A DNA stretch of 7,066 bases from Rhodospirillales bacterium (GTDB taxonomy: Bacteria > Pseudomonadota > Alphaproteobacteria > Rhodospirillales > JASLLV01): the NCBI GenBank assembly GCA_030754475.1, contig JASMAE010000069.1, positions 1 to 7,066 on the forward strand, read 5' to 3'. The position numbers and the translations under genes were made by a program. Under the pieces are notes generated by a model. It saw only the letters and a list, made by a program, of their open reading frames with translations, made no database searches and was not told the origin of the DNA. Shown here one piece after another: positions 1 to 5,368 of this stretch. Position 1 is the first letter of the stretch. Each line of letters begins with the position of its first letter.

Positions 1-211
1 CCGTCGCGTCCATGTCGACGAACAGGCCGACGCCCATGGCCGGCGGGTGGGCGAAGACGCGGCCGTCGACGCCGACCAGGGCGCAGGCAAAGTCTGCGGC
101 CTCCTTGACGAAGATGGTCCGGGCGGTGCGCTGCAGCGTCGTCGCCATCTCGACCGCCGCGGACACCGACTTGTTGGCAAGGATTTCCAGAAGGACGGGA
201 TCGGTTCTCAT
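1..211 (-). CDS. Hydantoinase B/oxoprolinase family protein, N-terminal part, runs off the left edge
   Basis: The reverse strand reads MRTDPVLLEILANK from an ATG at 211 and stays open for 70 codons to the window edge, so only the start of the gene is present. It aligns without gaps over about 55 residues with the start of the complete HyuB-like protein in this window: shared blocks are DPVLLEILANK, EM..T.QRT.R..FV.EA.DFA and G.VF..PP. The family catalyses ATP-dependent ring opening of hydantoins or 5-oxoproline, or related carboxylations, usually with a HyuA subunit in the cytoplasm. The start is well supported: GAGGA (218-222) sits 6 nt before the ATG, and the paralogue begins at the same point. 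A promoter-like leader lies at 229-272. Substrate cannot be inferred from this fragment. The family call is firm; the exact activity is not known. Confidence 0.88.
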   Translation of the reverse strand, partial: MRTDPVLLEILANKSVSAAVEMATTLQRTARTIFVKEAADFACALVGVDGRVFAHPPAMGVGLFVDMDAT

Positions 212-228
212 TGCGGATCCTCGGTTGC

Positions 229-272
229 GGGATTGACCTCCCCCCACGAACGATACCACTTTTTAAGTTAGA
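229..272 (-). promoter_or_regulatory. Promoter-like leader of the left-edge hyuB gene (copy 1 of a repeated segment)
   Basis: This minus-strand segment lies 17 nt upstream of the hyuB ATG at 211. It contains TATCGT (255-250) as a possible -10 element, inside the 18-mer TGGTATCGTTCGTGGGGG (258-241). No good -35 hexamer is visible. I matched it by eye to plus-strand 5150-5193 at 37 of 44 positions. Conservation of the segment away from any coding sequence, and its position before a gene, suggest a promoter or a regulator-binding region. The exact role is inferred. Confidence 0.5.
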
Positions 273-338
273 CCTGACACGTCTGGAGGGAAGGTACGTT
301 ACGGCCGCAGTCCCTTGTCGCCCGGGTCTGATTGCGAT

Positions 339-412
339 GTCCGCTTAGCGTCTGAGAGCGGACCTATTGGCTGACTGCCCAGGATGACCGCTAATAGCCA
401 AGAGCAAACGTT
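339..412 (+). repeat. Dispersed intergenic repeat, copy A
   Basis: The element opens with an inverted repeat, GTCCGCT (339-345) and AGCGGAC (357-363), and ends with GCTAATAGCCA (390-400) followed by AGAGCAAACGTT. The copy at 5061-5134 has GCTAATAGCCA at exactly the same 51-nt offset from GTCCGCT, and shares GTCCGCTTA and GAGCGrAC.TAT. A third copy lies at 2869-2941. It sits between the TPR relic and the leader of the left-edge hyuB. It resembles short alphaproteobacterial intergenic repeats; transposition or regulatory activity is not shown. Confidence 0.65.
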
Positions 413-421
413 CGTTGGTCC

Positions 422-625
422 TCACTTCAGCGGGGTTTCCTTGACATGCTTCGCCCGGATCGACTTGGCGCGGGCCTCGGGTTCAATTGCCGCCGCCCTG
501 CGGCCCGTCCCTCGAAGGAGAGTGGCGTAGTTCTCAAGGCTGCTCGCCACGTGGGGATGATCGGGCCCGAGGGCCTTCTCCCTGATCGCGAACGCGCGCC
601 GGAAAAGTGGTTTAGCCTCGCCCCG
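422..625 (-). pseudogene. C-terminal remnant of a tetratricopeptide (TPR_12-type) protein
   Basis: The reverse strand encodes one complete 42-residue kinesin-light-chain-type TPR unit, including FRRAFAIREKALGPDHP then VASSLENYATLLRGTGR, followed by a tail ARAKSIRAKH and a TGA stop at 422-424. EKALGPDHP.VA.SL.N.A.L is the signature of this repeat class, which serves in protein-protein scaffolding. Members normally carry many such units and a separate N-terminal domain. Here similarity starts at about 625, only 29 nt beyond the stop codon of the upstream hyuB gene (654), and the frame farther upstream is antisense-type noise inside the hyuB coding region. No start codon or ribosome site fits. 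I read it as a 3' remnant left when the hyuB gene and the TPR gene were joined by deletion or insertion. The repeat class is clear; the parent protein is not identifiable. Confidence 0.7.
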
Positions 626-653
626 CTTCGTCGTGGGCGGCGCGAGAAGTGGG

Positions 654-2678
654 TTACTGTGCGGCCTGCTCGGCCGGCTGCGTCGCGCCGGCGCCGAGGA
701 TATCGCCCATCGCCGCCTTGAGCCGCGCCCGGACGGCGTCCGCATCCCTTAGCGCGTCCACGAGCGAGCCCAACCCCGCCTTGGGGAGGTTCGGCGCCGC
801 GCGTTCGATGATGCGGCGGCGCGTGGCGTGGCGGACCGATTTCGGCAGCGCGTAGAGGCGCTGGTTCAGATCGCTCATCGTCGCGTCGTCGAAGACCCGC
901 TCCCAAGCCTCGCGCTCGGGTCCGAAGTCGAAGTCGGCGCCGATATTTTTCTTGACCCGTGCGGCGCGGGCCGCCGCGGTGGCGTCCTCGTTTACGCTGT
1001 CATCGTCGGTGATGACGACGCCGTAGTCGCGCGCCGCACCTTCGCGGCTGACGAAGCTCTGCACGACGTCGCTCCGCACCGCGTCCGGATCGCGCAAGTA
1101 CGGATCGCCATAACCCGCCGCGCCCTCCATCACCACCGTGATGGTGTCGCCGACGGCCGCCCTCAGCTCTTCGGCCTTGCCCAACTGCCGCTCGCCGGGC
1201 TTACCCTGGTTGAGGACGAACCGCGGGAGCGCACCGTGTTTGCCGCCCATCACGCCCCACGAGGGGAAGCGCAGCCGGTCGAGCCCGCGCACCTGGAGGG
1301 TGCAGCCCTCGCGAAGCACCTCGAGGATCATGGTCTGGCCGACGCCGCCGCGCCAGCGCCCCGGTCCGCCGGAATCGATCGCGACGTCGTATTCGACCAC
1401 GCGCAGCGCGCATTTCCCTTCGATCGTCTCGATCGGGTGGTTGTGCATGGTGTTCATGGTCACGTCGCGCCCGTCCACCCCGTCGCCGCCCTTGTACGCG
1501 CTCATGCCGCCGCGCAAAGACTGGACGATGATGACGCTCGTGGCCTCGCCCTCGGCTCCCGGTTCCGTATACACGATGATCGCGCCCGTGCCGCAGGTGG
1601 GGCCGGCCATCAGATCGGGCGCGGCCTTGAGAAGGGCGCCGGTGACGGCGTTGTTGAAGCTGGTCGCAGTGGCGTGGCGTTCGGAGACGGGATCCGGAAA
1701 TTCGGCGTTCAGCACGGTTCCCGGTGGGTTGGTCGCGGTCATGTCGCGGTAGAGTCCCGCGTTCAACGGGATCGTGTCGTCATGGGTGCGGATGAACGTG
1801 GTGATCCGACGGGTGAGCCAGTTGTGAAGTATGCCGACCGTGGGAACGTTGTAGGCGGCTGGAACCTGCGGGTCGGTGCCGGTCAGATCGAAGTGCAGCG
1901 TGCCGTCCGCGATCGTCATCCGAAGGCGCATGCGGATCGGGATGTCGCTCACCAGGTCGTCGTCGAGGTAGTCCCAGAAATCGTAGACGCCGTCGGGAAG
2001 GCGCCGCAGCGCGGCCCGGACCTTGGCCGCCGAATACGCTTTCAAGGCTTCCTGGCATTCGATGAACGTGTCGGCGCCGTAGAGCGCGATGGTCTCGGCG
2101 ACCCGTTTGGCGCCGACTTCCAGGCACCCGAGCGTCGAGTGGATGTCGGCCATGTTGATGTCCGGCAGCCGGCAGTTGGCCTGGAATATCTTGACGAAGT
2201 CCGCGTTCAACTTGCCCCCCTTGACGATCTTCATGGGCGGGATGCGGATGCCTTCCTGGAAGATCTCGGTGTTCTTGATGGTCATGCTGCCGGGAACCCG
2301 GCCGCCGACGTCCATGTAGTGGATGAACCCCCAGCCGTAGGCGACCAAGCGATCCTCGTGATAGTAGGGCCGGATCAGGTGGAGATCGGGCAAGTGCGTC
2401 GACATGCCTTGCGAGAGGTAAGGGTCGTTCGAGACGATCACGTCGTCCGGCTCGAGCGCCACCGCGCCGATGGTGTGGGCCGCGTGAACGTTTATCTCGG
2501 TGATCTTGGAGCCCGGCGGCCAGACGAAGACTTCTCCTTCGAGATCGATCAATCCGACCGCGAAGTCCGACGCCTCGTTGACGAAGACCGAGCGCGAGGT
2601 GCGCTGCATGGTGATCTGCATCTCGTCCGCGATCGCGGTCACCTTGTTGGCCAGGATTTCCAGTAGAACCGGATCCAT
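654..2678 (-). CDS. Hydantoinase B/oxoprolinase family protein (HyuB-like), complete
   Basis: A 674-residue protein of the HyuB/oxoprolinase C-half family, a cytoplasmic enzyme subunit that normally pairs with HyuA for ATP-dependent cleavage of hydantoins or oxoproline, or for related carboxylations. In order: MDPVLLEILANK (1-12); SNDPYLSQGMSTHLPD (83-98); GFIHYMDVGG (117-126), the H..D pair placed where the family binds metal; EGIRIPPMKI (142-151); DLTGTDPQVPAAYN (264-277); GDGVDGRD (398-405); DSGGPGRWRGG (435-445); GAAGYGDPYLRDPDAV (519-534). Residues ~560-674 form an extension also found in the right-edge paralogue. I chose ATG 2678 because the left-edge paralogue starts at the same place and GAGGTG (2691-2696) lies 12 nt upstream; a GTG at 2693 would add five residues but has no spaced ribosome site. 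A promoter is visible at 2728-2757. No hyuA is adjacent, so it appears to be transcribed alone or to act with a distant partner. Substrate unknown. Confidence 0.93.
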   Translation of the reverse strand: MDPVLLEILANKVTAIADEMQITMQRTSRSVFVNEASDFAVGLIDLEGEVFVWPPGSKITEINVHAAHTIGAVALEPDDVIVSNDPYLSQGMSTHLPDLHLIRPYYHEDRLVAYGWGFIHYMDVGGRVPGSMTIKNTEIFQEGIRIPPMKIVKGGKLNADFVKIFQANCRLPDINMADIHSTLGCLEVGAKRVAETIALYGADTFIECQEALKAYSAAKVRAALRRLPDGVYDFWDYLDDDLVSDIPIRMRLRMTIADGTLHFDLTGTDPQVPAAYNVPTVGILHNWLTRRITTFIRTHDDTIPLNAGLYRDMTATNPPGTVLNAEFPDPVSERHATATSFNNAVTGALLKAAPDLMAGPTCGTGAIIVYTEPGAEGEATSVIIVQSLRGGMSAYKGGDGVDGRDVTMNTMHNHPIETIEGKCALRVVEYDVAIDSGGPGRWRGGVGQTMILEVLREGCTLQVRGLDRLRFPSWGVMGGKHGALPRFVLNQGKPGERQLGKAEELRAAVGDTITVVMEGAAGYGDPYLRDPDAVRSDVVQSFVSREGAARDYGVVITDDDSVNEDATAAARAARVKKNIGADFDFGPEREAWERVFDDATMSDLNQRLYALPKSVRHATRRRIIERAAPNLPKAGLGSLVDALRDADAVRARLKAAMGDILGAGATQPAEQAAQ

Positions 2679-2727
2679 CGGAATGGATTCCACCTCGGTG
2701 TTAGGGAACGTTGCCCAAAGGGACGGA

Positions 2728-2757
2728 ACGATAGGCTCGCCCCCAATGGCAAGTCAA
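2728..2757 (-). promoter_or_regulatory. Sigma70-type promoter of the central hyuB gene
   Basis: On the minus strand TTGACT (2757-2752) and TATCGT (2733-2728) are separated by 18 nt, predicting a transcript start near 2720 and a 5' leader of about 42 nt before the ATG at 2678. The -10 region reads TATCGTTC, the same eight bases found in the leader copies at 255-248 and 5167-5174. The -35 is near-consensus. This is a sequence match only. Confidence 0.55.
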
Positions 2758-2868
2758 ACCGCATTAACCGCGAATTCCCAGATGAATCCTGCCATCTGCC
2801 GAAGACGCTAACACAATCGAGCATCGGTCTAAAATGTGGCCGTTATTCCGGGCCGGCCTCACCCGGAT

Positions 2869-2941
2869 GTCCGCTTTGGGTCACAAGCGGACCTACAGCA
2901 GCGCCGCCACCCACGTCTGCTAGGGGACACATACCGGAAGT
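2869..2941 (+). repeat. Dispersed intergenic repeat, copy B, plus a half-site at 2955-2961
   Basis: GTCCGCTT (2869-2876) and AAGCGGAC (2885-2892) form a perfect 8-bp inverted repeat with an 8-nt loop, followed by CTAC. CGTCTGCTA at 2914-2922 is shared with copy D (5107-5115) at an offset of 45 nt, against 46 nt in D. Read from 2867, the element translates as MSALGHKRTY, a string I recall as recurring in spurious alphaproteobacterial hypothetical proteins. A lone GTCCGCT at 2955-2961 abuts the end of the terminase-like relic. Confidence 0.65.
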
Positions 2942-3075
2942 CCGCGACCCGAATGTCCGCTCCACCACACGGCCAACGCGGCGGCGATTACGAGGTCGTC
3001 GTGCTCCGCGCGACCTGCGAACCGGGCATGGCCGTGGTCCCCCACCGTGACGACGAAGTCCCTCGCCTCCCGCAT
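2923..3075 (-). pseudogene. C-terminal remnant resembling a phage terminase large subunit
   Basis: The reverse-strand frame from 3075 to 2923 reads MREARDFVVTVGDHGHARF, then EHDDLVIAAALAVWW (3006-2962). The pattern xHDDLVxAxALAxW close to a C-terminus, preceded by a short beta-rich stretch and a GH.. segment, is typical of large terminase subunits, the phage DNA-packaging ATPase/nuclease. In that family the aspartates of HDD belong to the nuclease domain. Upstream of 3075 the frame is antisense to another ORF and does not resemble a terminase, so at most about 50 residues survive and the ATPase domain is missing. The tail runs into the dispersed repeat: AGCGGACATT on this strand is the repeat half-site. 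The identification rests on one short motif and could be another HDD-ending nuclease. Confidence 0.42.
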
Positions 3076-3334
3076 TGAAGGTTTTCGACGCCACCCCGAG
3101 TACGCTCCGGGGAATGGCGTCCATGCTGAACGTGTTCCATTGTCGGGTGGCGACGTGGACATCGCAAATGTCGGCCGGTGCGAAGTCAAAATGCGGTCTG
3201 GTGGCGACGGGTTCAGGACGCTCGAGAAATGGCTGGCCGACAACGCGGCACTGTTTCTGCGAAGGGACCGGCAAAGCCCGCGGGTGGTCCTTCCCTGGGA
3301 AACATGGGAAAGGGTGCTCAAATGGAATAGCTAG
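3047..3334 (+). CDS. Small PDDEXK nuclease-like protein, probably a decayed copy
   Basis: This 95-codon frame begins at a GTG and ends at TAG. Residues 23-92 look like a small Holliday-junction-resolvase-like (PDDEXK) family: GVHAERVPLSGG, DVDIANVGRCEVKMR (36-50, giving the D...ExK signature with D36 or D38, E46 and K48), DGFRTLEKWL, then ALFLRRDR and VVLPWETWERVL. Family members usually have a longer glycine-rich loop after PLSG, which seems shortened here. The first 22 residues fit poorly, no ribosome site precedes 3047, and the GTG lies inside the antisense terminase-like relic, so the true homologous part may begin only near 3113. These points favour a remnant over a working gene. Such small nucleases are often carried by prophages, which would match the terminase-like neighbour. 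Confidence 0.45.
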   Translation: MTTKSLASRIEGFRRHPEYAPGNGVHAERVPLSGGDVDIANVGRCEVKMRSGGDGFRTLEKWLADNAALFLRRDRQSPRVVLPWETWERVLKWNS

Positions 3335-3439
3335 CCAGCATGGCGGCCAGGCTGCGCGGAAGGGATCGCCAAGGCCGTCGCGGCGTACTTGACGGACCTA
3401 AAGGAATTCCTTGAGGATCCCGAAACTTTGATGGACTGA
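3335..3439 (+). pseudogene. Unidentified protein C-terminus immediately upstream of the amidohydrolase
   Basis: After the TAG at 3332-3334 the same frame stays open and ends in GIAKAVAAYLTDLKEFLEDPETLMD-like sequence: GIAKAVAAYL then DLKEFLEDPETLMD, stop TGA at 3437-3439. Its amphipathic, acidic helical character and codon use look like a real protein end, but no start codon with a ribosome site precedes it. I do not recognise the family. The stop lies 10 nt before the amidohydrolase ATG, so it may be the remnant of a former upstream gene in that operon. Confidence 0.3.
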
Positions 3440-3449
3440 AAGACATATC

Positions 3450-4631
3450 ATGGAAATCATCGACAAAATTTCCCGCTACCATGACGAGATGACCGCCTGG
3501 CGGCGGGATATTCATGCCCATCCCGAACTGGGCTTCGAGGAACGGCGGACCTCCGACCTGGTGGCGGAAAAGCTGGCGCAGTTCGGATGCGAGGTGCATC
3601 GGGGCCTCGGCAAGACCGGCGTCGTCGGGTCACTGCGTGTCGGCCACGGTACCCGCTCGGTAGGCCTGCGCGCCGACATGGATGCCCTGCCGATCCACGA
3701 GTTGAACGACTTCGGGCATCGCTCGACACACGATGGAACCATGCATGCCTGCGGCCACGACGGTCACACGACGATGCTGCTGGGGGCCGCGCGCTATCTG
3801 GCCGAAACGCGAAATTTCGATGGTCAGGTACATTTTATTTTCCAGCCGGCCGAGGAGGGCGTCGGCGGCGCCAAGGCGATGATCAAGGATGGCCTGTTCC
3901 AGAGGTTCCCCTGCGATGTCATCTTCGCCATACACAACCGGCCCAGCTTGGCGGTCGGCAAGTTCGCGGTGCGCGCGGGGCCGATAACGGCTGGCGGCGG
4001 GTTTTTCGATATCGATATCAAGGGCGTCGGCGCCCATGGGGCGCGCCCGGAATCGGGTATCGATCCAGTGCTTATCGCTGCCCATGTTACCACCGCCCTG
4101 CAATCCATCGTATCGCGCAACGTCCACCCCCTGGAGGCGGCTGTCGTCTCGGTCACCAAGATTGTCGCTGGCGACGCCTACAACGTCATTCCCTCGACAG
4201 CCCGCCTGTCGGGCACCGTCCGCGCCTTTTCCACCCCCGCCCTCGATCTCATGGAGGCCAACCTGGTTCGCATCTCCGAGGGAGTCGCGGCGGCCATGGG
4301 CGCCACGGCGGAGGTCGACTTCCGGATGATATTCGTGCCGACCGTCAACGACATCCAGGAAGCCGAATTCGCCGCCCGCGTCTGCGGCGAGATGGTCGGG
4401 GCGGAAAACGTCGCCCGCGATCCGGCCCTGGCCATGGGCTCGGAGGATTTCTCCTTCATGCTGCACGAAGTGCCGGGCTGTTACATCAACATCGGCAACG
4501 GTGGCGAGGATGGCGTCGGTGTATGCGAGGTGCACAACCCGTCCTACGACTTCAACGACGCCGCCCTCCCCCTCGGCGCCAGCTTCTTCGCCCATCTGGT
4601 CGAGCGGCGGCTGGCGGGGGACGGGTTGTAG
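3450..4631 (+). CDS. M20D-family amidohydrolase (hippurate hydrolase / N-acyl-amino-acid amidohydrolase type)
   Basis: A 393-residue cytoplasmic metalloenzyme of the HipO/aminoacylase group, which hydrolyses N-acyl amino acids or related amides; length is typical for the family. Motifs in order: WRRDIHAHPELGFEE (17-31); LRADMDALPI (73-82); MHACGHDGHTTMLLGAA (98-114) with metal ligands C101 and H103; FQPAEE (131-136), giving the catalytic E135 and metal ligand E136; IHN with H162; GVGAHGARPE (192-201) of the dimerisation lid domain; AYNVIPSTARLSGTVR (243-258); GSEDF (330-334); and VHNPSYDFND (361-370) with H362. All expected metal ligands are present, so it should be active. The ATG at 3450 leaves the usual short N-terminal helix, but the ribosome site is weak (GAAAG, 3438-3442). 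It is transcribed away from the central hyuB across a 756-nt gap full of relics. A shared role in cyclic or acylated amino acid breakdown is inferred; the true substrate is unknown. Confidence 0.94.
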   Translation: MEIIDKISRYHDEMTAWRRDIHAHPELGFEERRTSDLVAEKLAQFGCEVHRGLGKTGVVGSLRVGHGTRSVGLRADMDALPIHELNDFGHRSTHDGTMHACGHDGHTTMLLGAARYLAETRNFDGQVHFIFQPAEEGVGGAKAMIKDGLFQRFPCDVIFAIHNRPSLAVGKFAVRAGPITAGGGFFDIDIKGVGAHGARPESGIDPVLIAAHVTTALQSIVSRNVHPLEAAVVSVTKIVAGDAYNVIPSTARLSGTVRAFSTPALDLMEANLVRISEGVAAAMGATAEVDFRMIFVPTVNDIQEAEFAARVCGEMVGAENVARDPALAMGSEDFSFMLHEVPGCYINIGNGGEDGVGVCEVHNPSYDFNDAALPLGASFFAHLVERRLAGDGL

Positions 4632-4695
4632 GACGCGGGCCAGCATCACTCCATCACCGCATTCAGCGCGTCCTCGATGATCATAGTTGAGATCC

Positions 4696-4718
4696 CGATT
4701 AACAATCCTCGTTAATCG
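4696..4718. promoter_or_regulatory. Perfect 8-bp inverted repeat downstream of the amidohydrolase
   Basis: CGATTAAC (4696-4703) and GTTAATCG (4711-4718) are exact reverse complements around a 7-nt loop (AATCCTC). The stem is AT-rich with no T-run after it, only AACACCCCCCC, so it is a poor intrinsic terminator. It may be an operator or a recombination site next to the recombinase remnant that follows. A weaker pair, GGACGCG (4631-4637) and CGCGTCC (4667-4673), lies upstream with a 29-nt loop. Confidence 0.35.
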
Positions 4719-4748
4719 AACACCCCCCCACCGGATGATCCATGGGAG

Positions 4749-5030
4749 ATGGGCGCTGCTAGCAGGGTCGAAGCCCGCCACCTCAATTTGATCATGTCCC
4801 TTCAGATGGTGTGGGTCTTTGCCGAGTTCGAGCGTTCCATGATCCAGGAACGAGTCAGGGCGGGCCTAGAATGCGCCAGGGAGCAGGAAAAGACCTTGGG
4901 CAGGCCGCGGGTGCCCGAGGACAAGGTTGCCGCTGTGACGGCCCTCAAGGGCTCTGGGAAATCGGTTCGGAAGATTGCCGAGGTAACGCGGCTCGGCGTC
5001 GGGGCCGTCCACCGCATCCTTGCGGCTTAA
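4749..5030 (+). pseudogene. Serine recombinase (resolvase/invertase), C-terminal remnant
   Basis: The 93-codon frame carries the end of a small serine recombinase of the Hin/Tn3-resolvase class, which cuts and rejoins DNA at specific sites. Residues 21-55 hold the long E-helix and linker: VFAEFERSMIQERVRAGL, then CAREQEKTLGRPRV. Residues 56-93 are the DNA-binding helix-turn-helix, with SVRKIAEVTRLGVGAVHRILAA-like spacing and the usual stop. The N-terminal catalytic domain, with the active-site serine and arginines, is absent; a full protein is about 180-200 residues. The first ~19 residues do not match the family, and the ATG at 4749 follows GGGAG with no spacing, so the frame is probably not translated as a working enzyme. 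It marks a past mobile-element or invertase locus. The family call is firm. Confidence 0.8.
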
Positions 5031-5060
5031 TATTTCTCTTCAGATCTCAAGGACCAGAAC

Positions 5061-5134
5061 GTCCGCTTACCACCTTCGAGCGAACGTATGACAGACACCG
5101 TTGATCCGTCTGCTAATAGCCACAAGCGGACATT
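5061..5134 (+). repeat. Dispersed intergenic repeat, copy D
   Basis: GTCCGCTTA opens the element; AGCGAAC (5079-5085) is an imperfect partner, and AGCGGAC (5125-5131) closes it with a perfect match to the opening half. GCTAATAGCCA at 5112-5122 is identical to copy A and at the same 51-nt offset. It follows the recombinase remnant by 30 nt and precedes the duplicated leader by 15 nt. Confidence 0.65.
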
Positions 5135-5149
5135 TCCAACCCGCTCGGT

Positions 5150-5193
5150 TCTAACTCAAAGCTTGGTATCGTTCGTGGGGGCAGGCCAATCAC
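5150..5193 (+). promoter_or_regulatory. Second copy of the hyuB-type leader, with no matching gene after it
   Basis: This plus-strand segment matches minus-strand 272-229 at 37 of 44 positions, with an exact 18-mer TGGTATCGTTCGTGGGGG at 5164-5181; TATCGT is at 5167-5172. A strong AAGGAG lies at 5211-5216 but no start codon follows at a normal distance, and no hyuB start is present. It is either an orphaned promoter left by rearrangement or a promoter now driving the GNAT gene 176 nt downstream. Confidence 0.5.
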
Positions 5194-5287
5194 ATCAGAT
5201 CACCAGACACAAGGAGTTTTCCAGCAGCCGGCTATCTGCGGCGCAAAATGGTTCCGGTCAAATGGTTCAATCTGGTCGGATAGTGCT

Positions 5288-5350
5288 CTACCGTCGAAGC
5301 CTGGGATTCAAGACGTCGCGAGCGTGATCGCCCATCAAATTTATGCTCAT
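5288..5350 (-). pseudogene. C-terminal remnant of an OppC/DppC-type ABC transporter permease
   Basis: The minus-strand frame ends INLMGDHARDVLNPRLRR and TAG (5290-5288). The extreme C-terminus of peptide/nickel permeases of the OppC/DppC family has the conserved pattern NL(L)GD..RD.LDPRLR, so this short match is distinctive: N, L, G, D, R, D, L, P, R, L and R all fall in place. Upstream the frame runs antisense through the GNAT gene and shows no membrane segments, so only about 20 codons survive. These permeases bring peptides or similar solutes across the inner membrane, and their genes often sit beside hydantoinase and M20 genes, which suggests the locus once carried its own importer. The remnant overlaps the upstream GTG alternative start of the GNAT gene but not the preferred ATG. 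Confidence 0.5.
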
Positions 5351-5368
5351 AATGGTAGCGAGGGCACG

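Noticed and set aside
828..2666. Long plus-strand open frame of 612 codons
   Set aside because: It is antisense to the complete hyuB gene, rich in R, D, V and H as expected from GC-rich shadow frames, and has no recognisable motif.
2836..3078. Plus-strand 80-codon frame containing DVRFGSQADL and MSAPPHG
   Set aside because: It is a chance translation of the dispersed repeat and the antisense of the terminase-like relic, not a gene.
4631..4673. GGACGCG/CGCGTCC inverted repeat after the amidohydrolase as a terminator
   Set aside because: The loop is 29 nt and no T-run follows, so it does not fit an intrinsic terminator.
4640..4692. Minus-strand end reading MIIEDALNAVME then stop
   Set aside because: Only a dozen residues with no family signature; too short to separate from chance.
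3587..4781. Long frames on both strands across the amidohydrolase
   Set aside because: They overlap a gene with every M20 motif intact and show only low-complexity shadow composition.
4755..4785. GGGTCGAAGCCC resembling a tRNA T-arm
   Set aside because: No anticodon arm, D arm or acceptor stem could be paired around it, so no tRNA gene or fragment can be supported.
5088..5327. Plus-strand 79-codon frame
   Set aside because: It starts inside repeat copy D, crosses the non-coding leader copy and shows no protein features.
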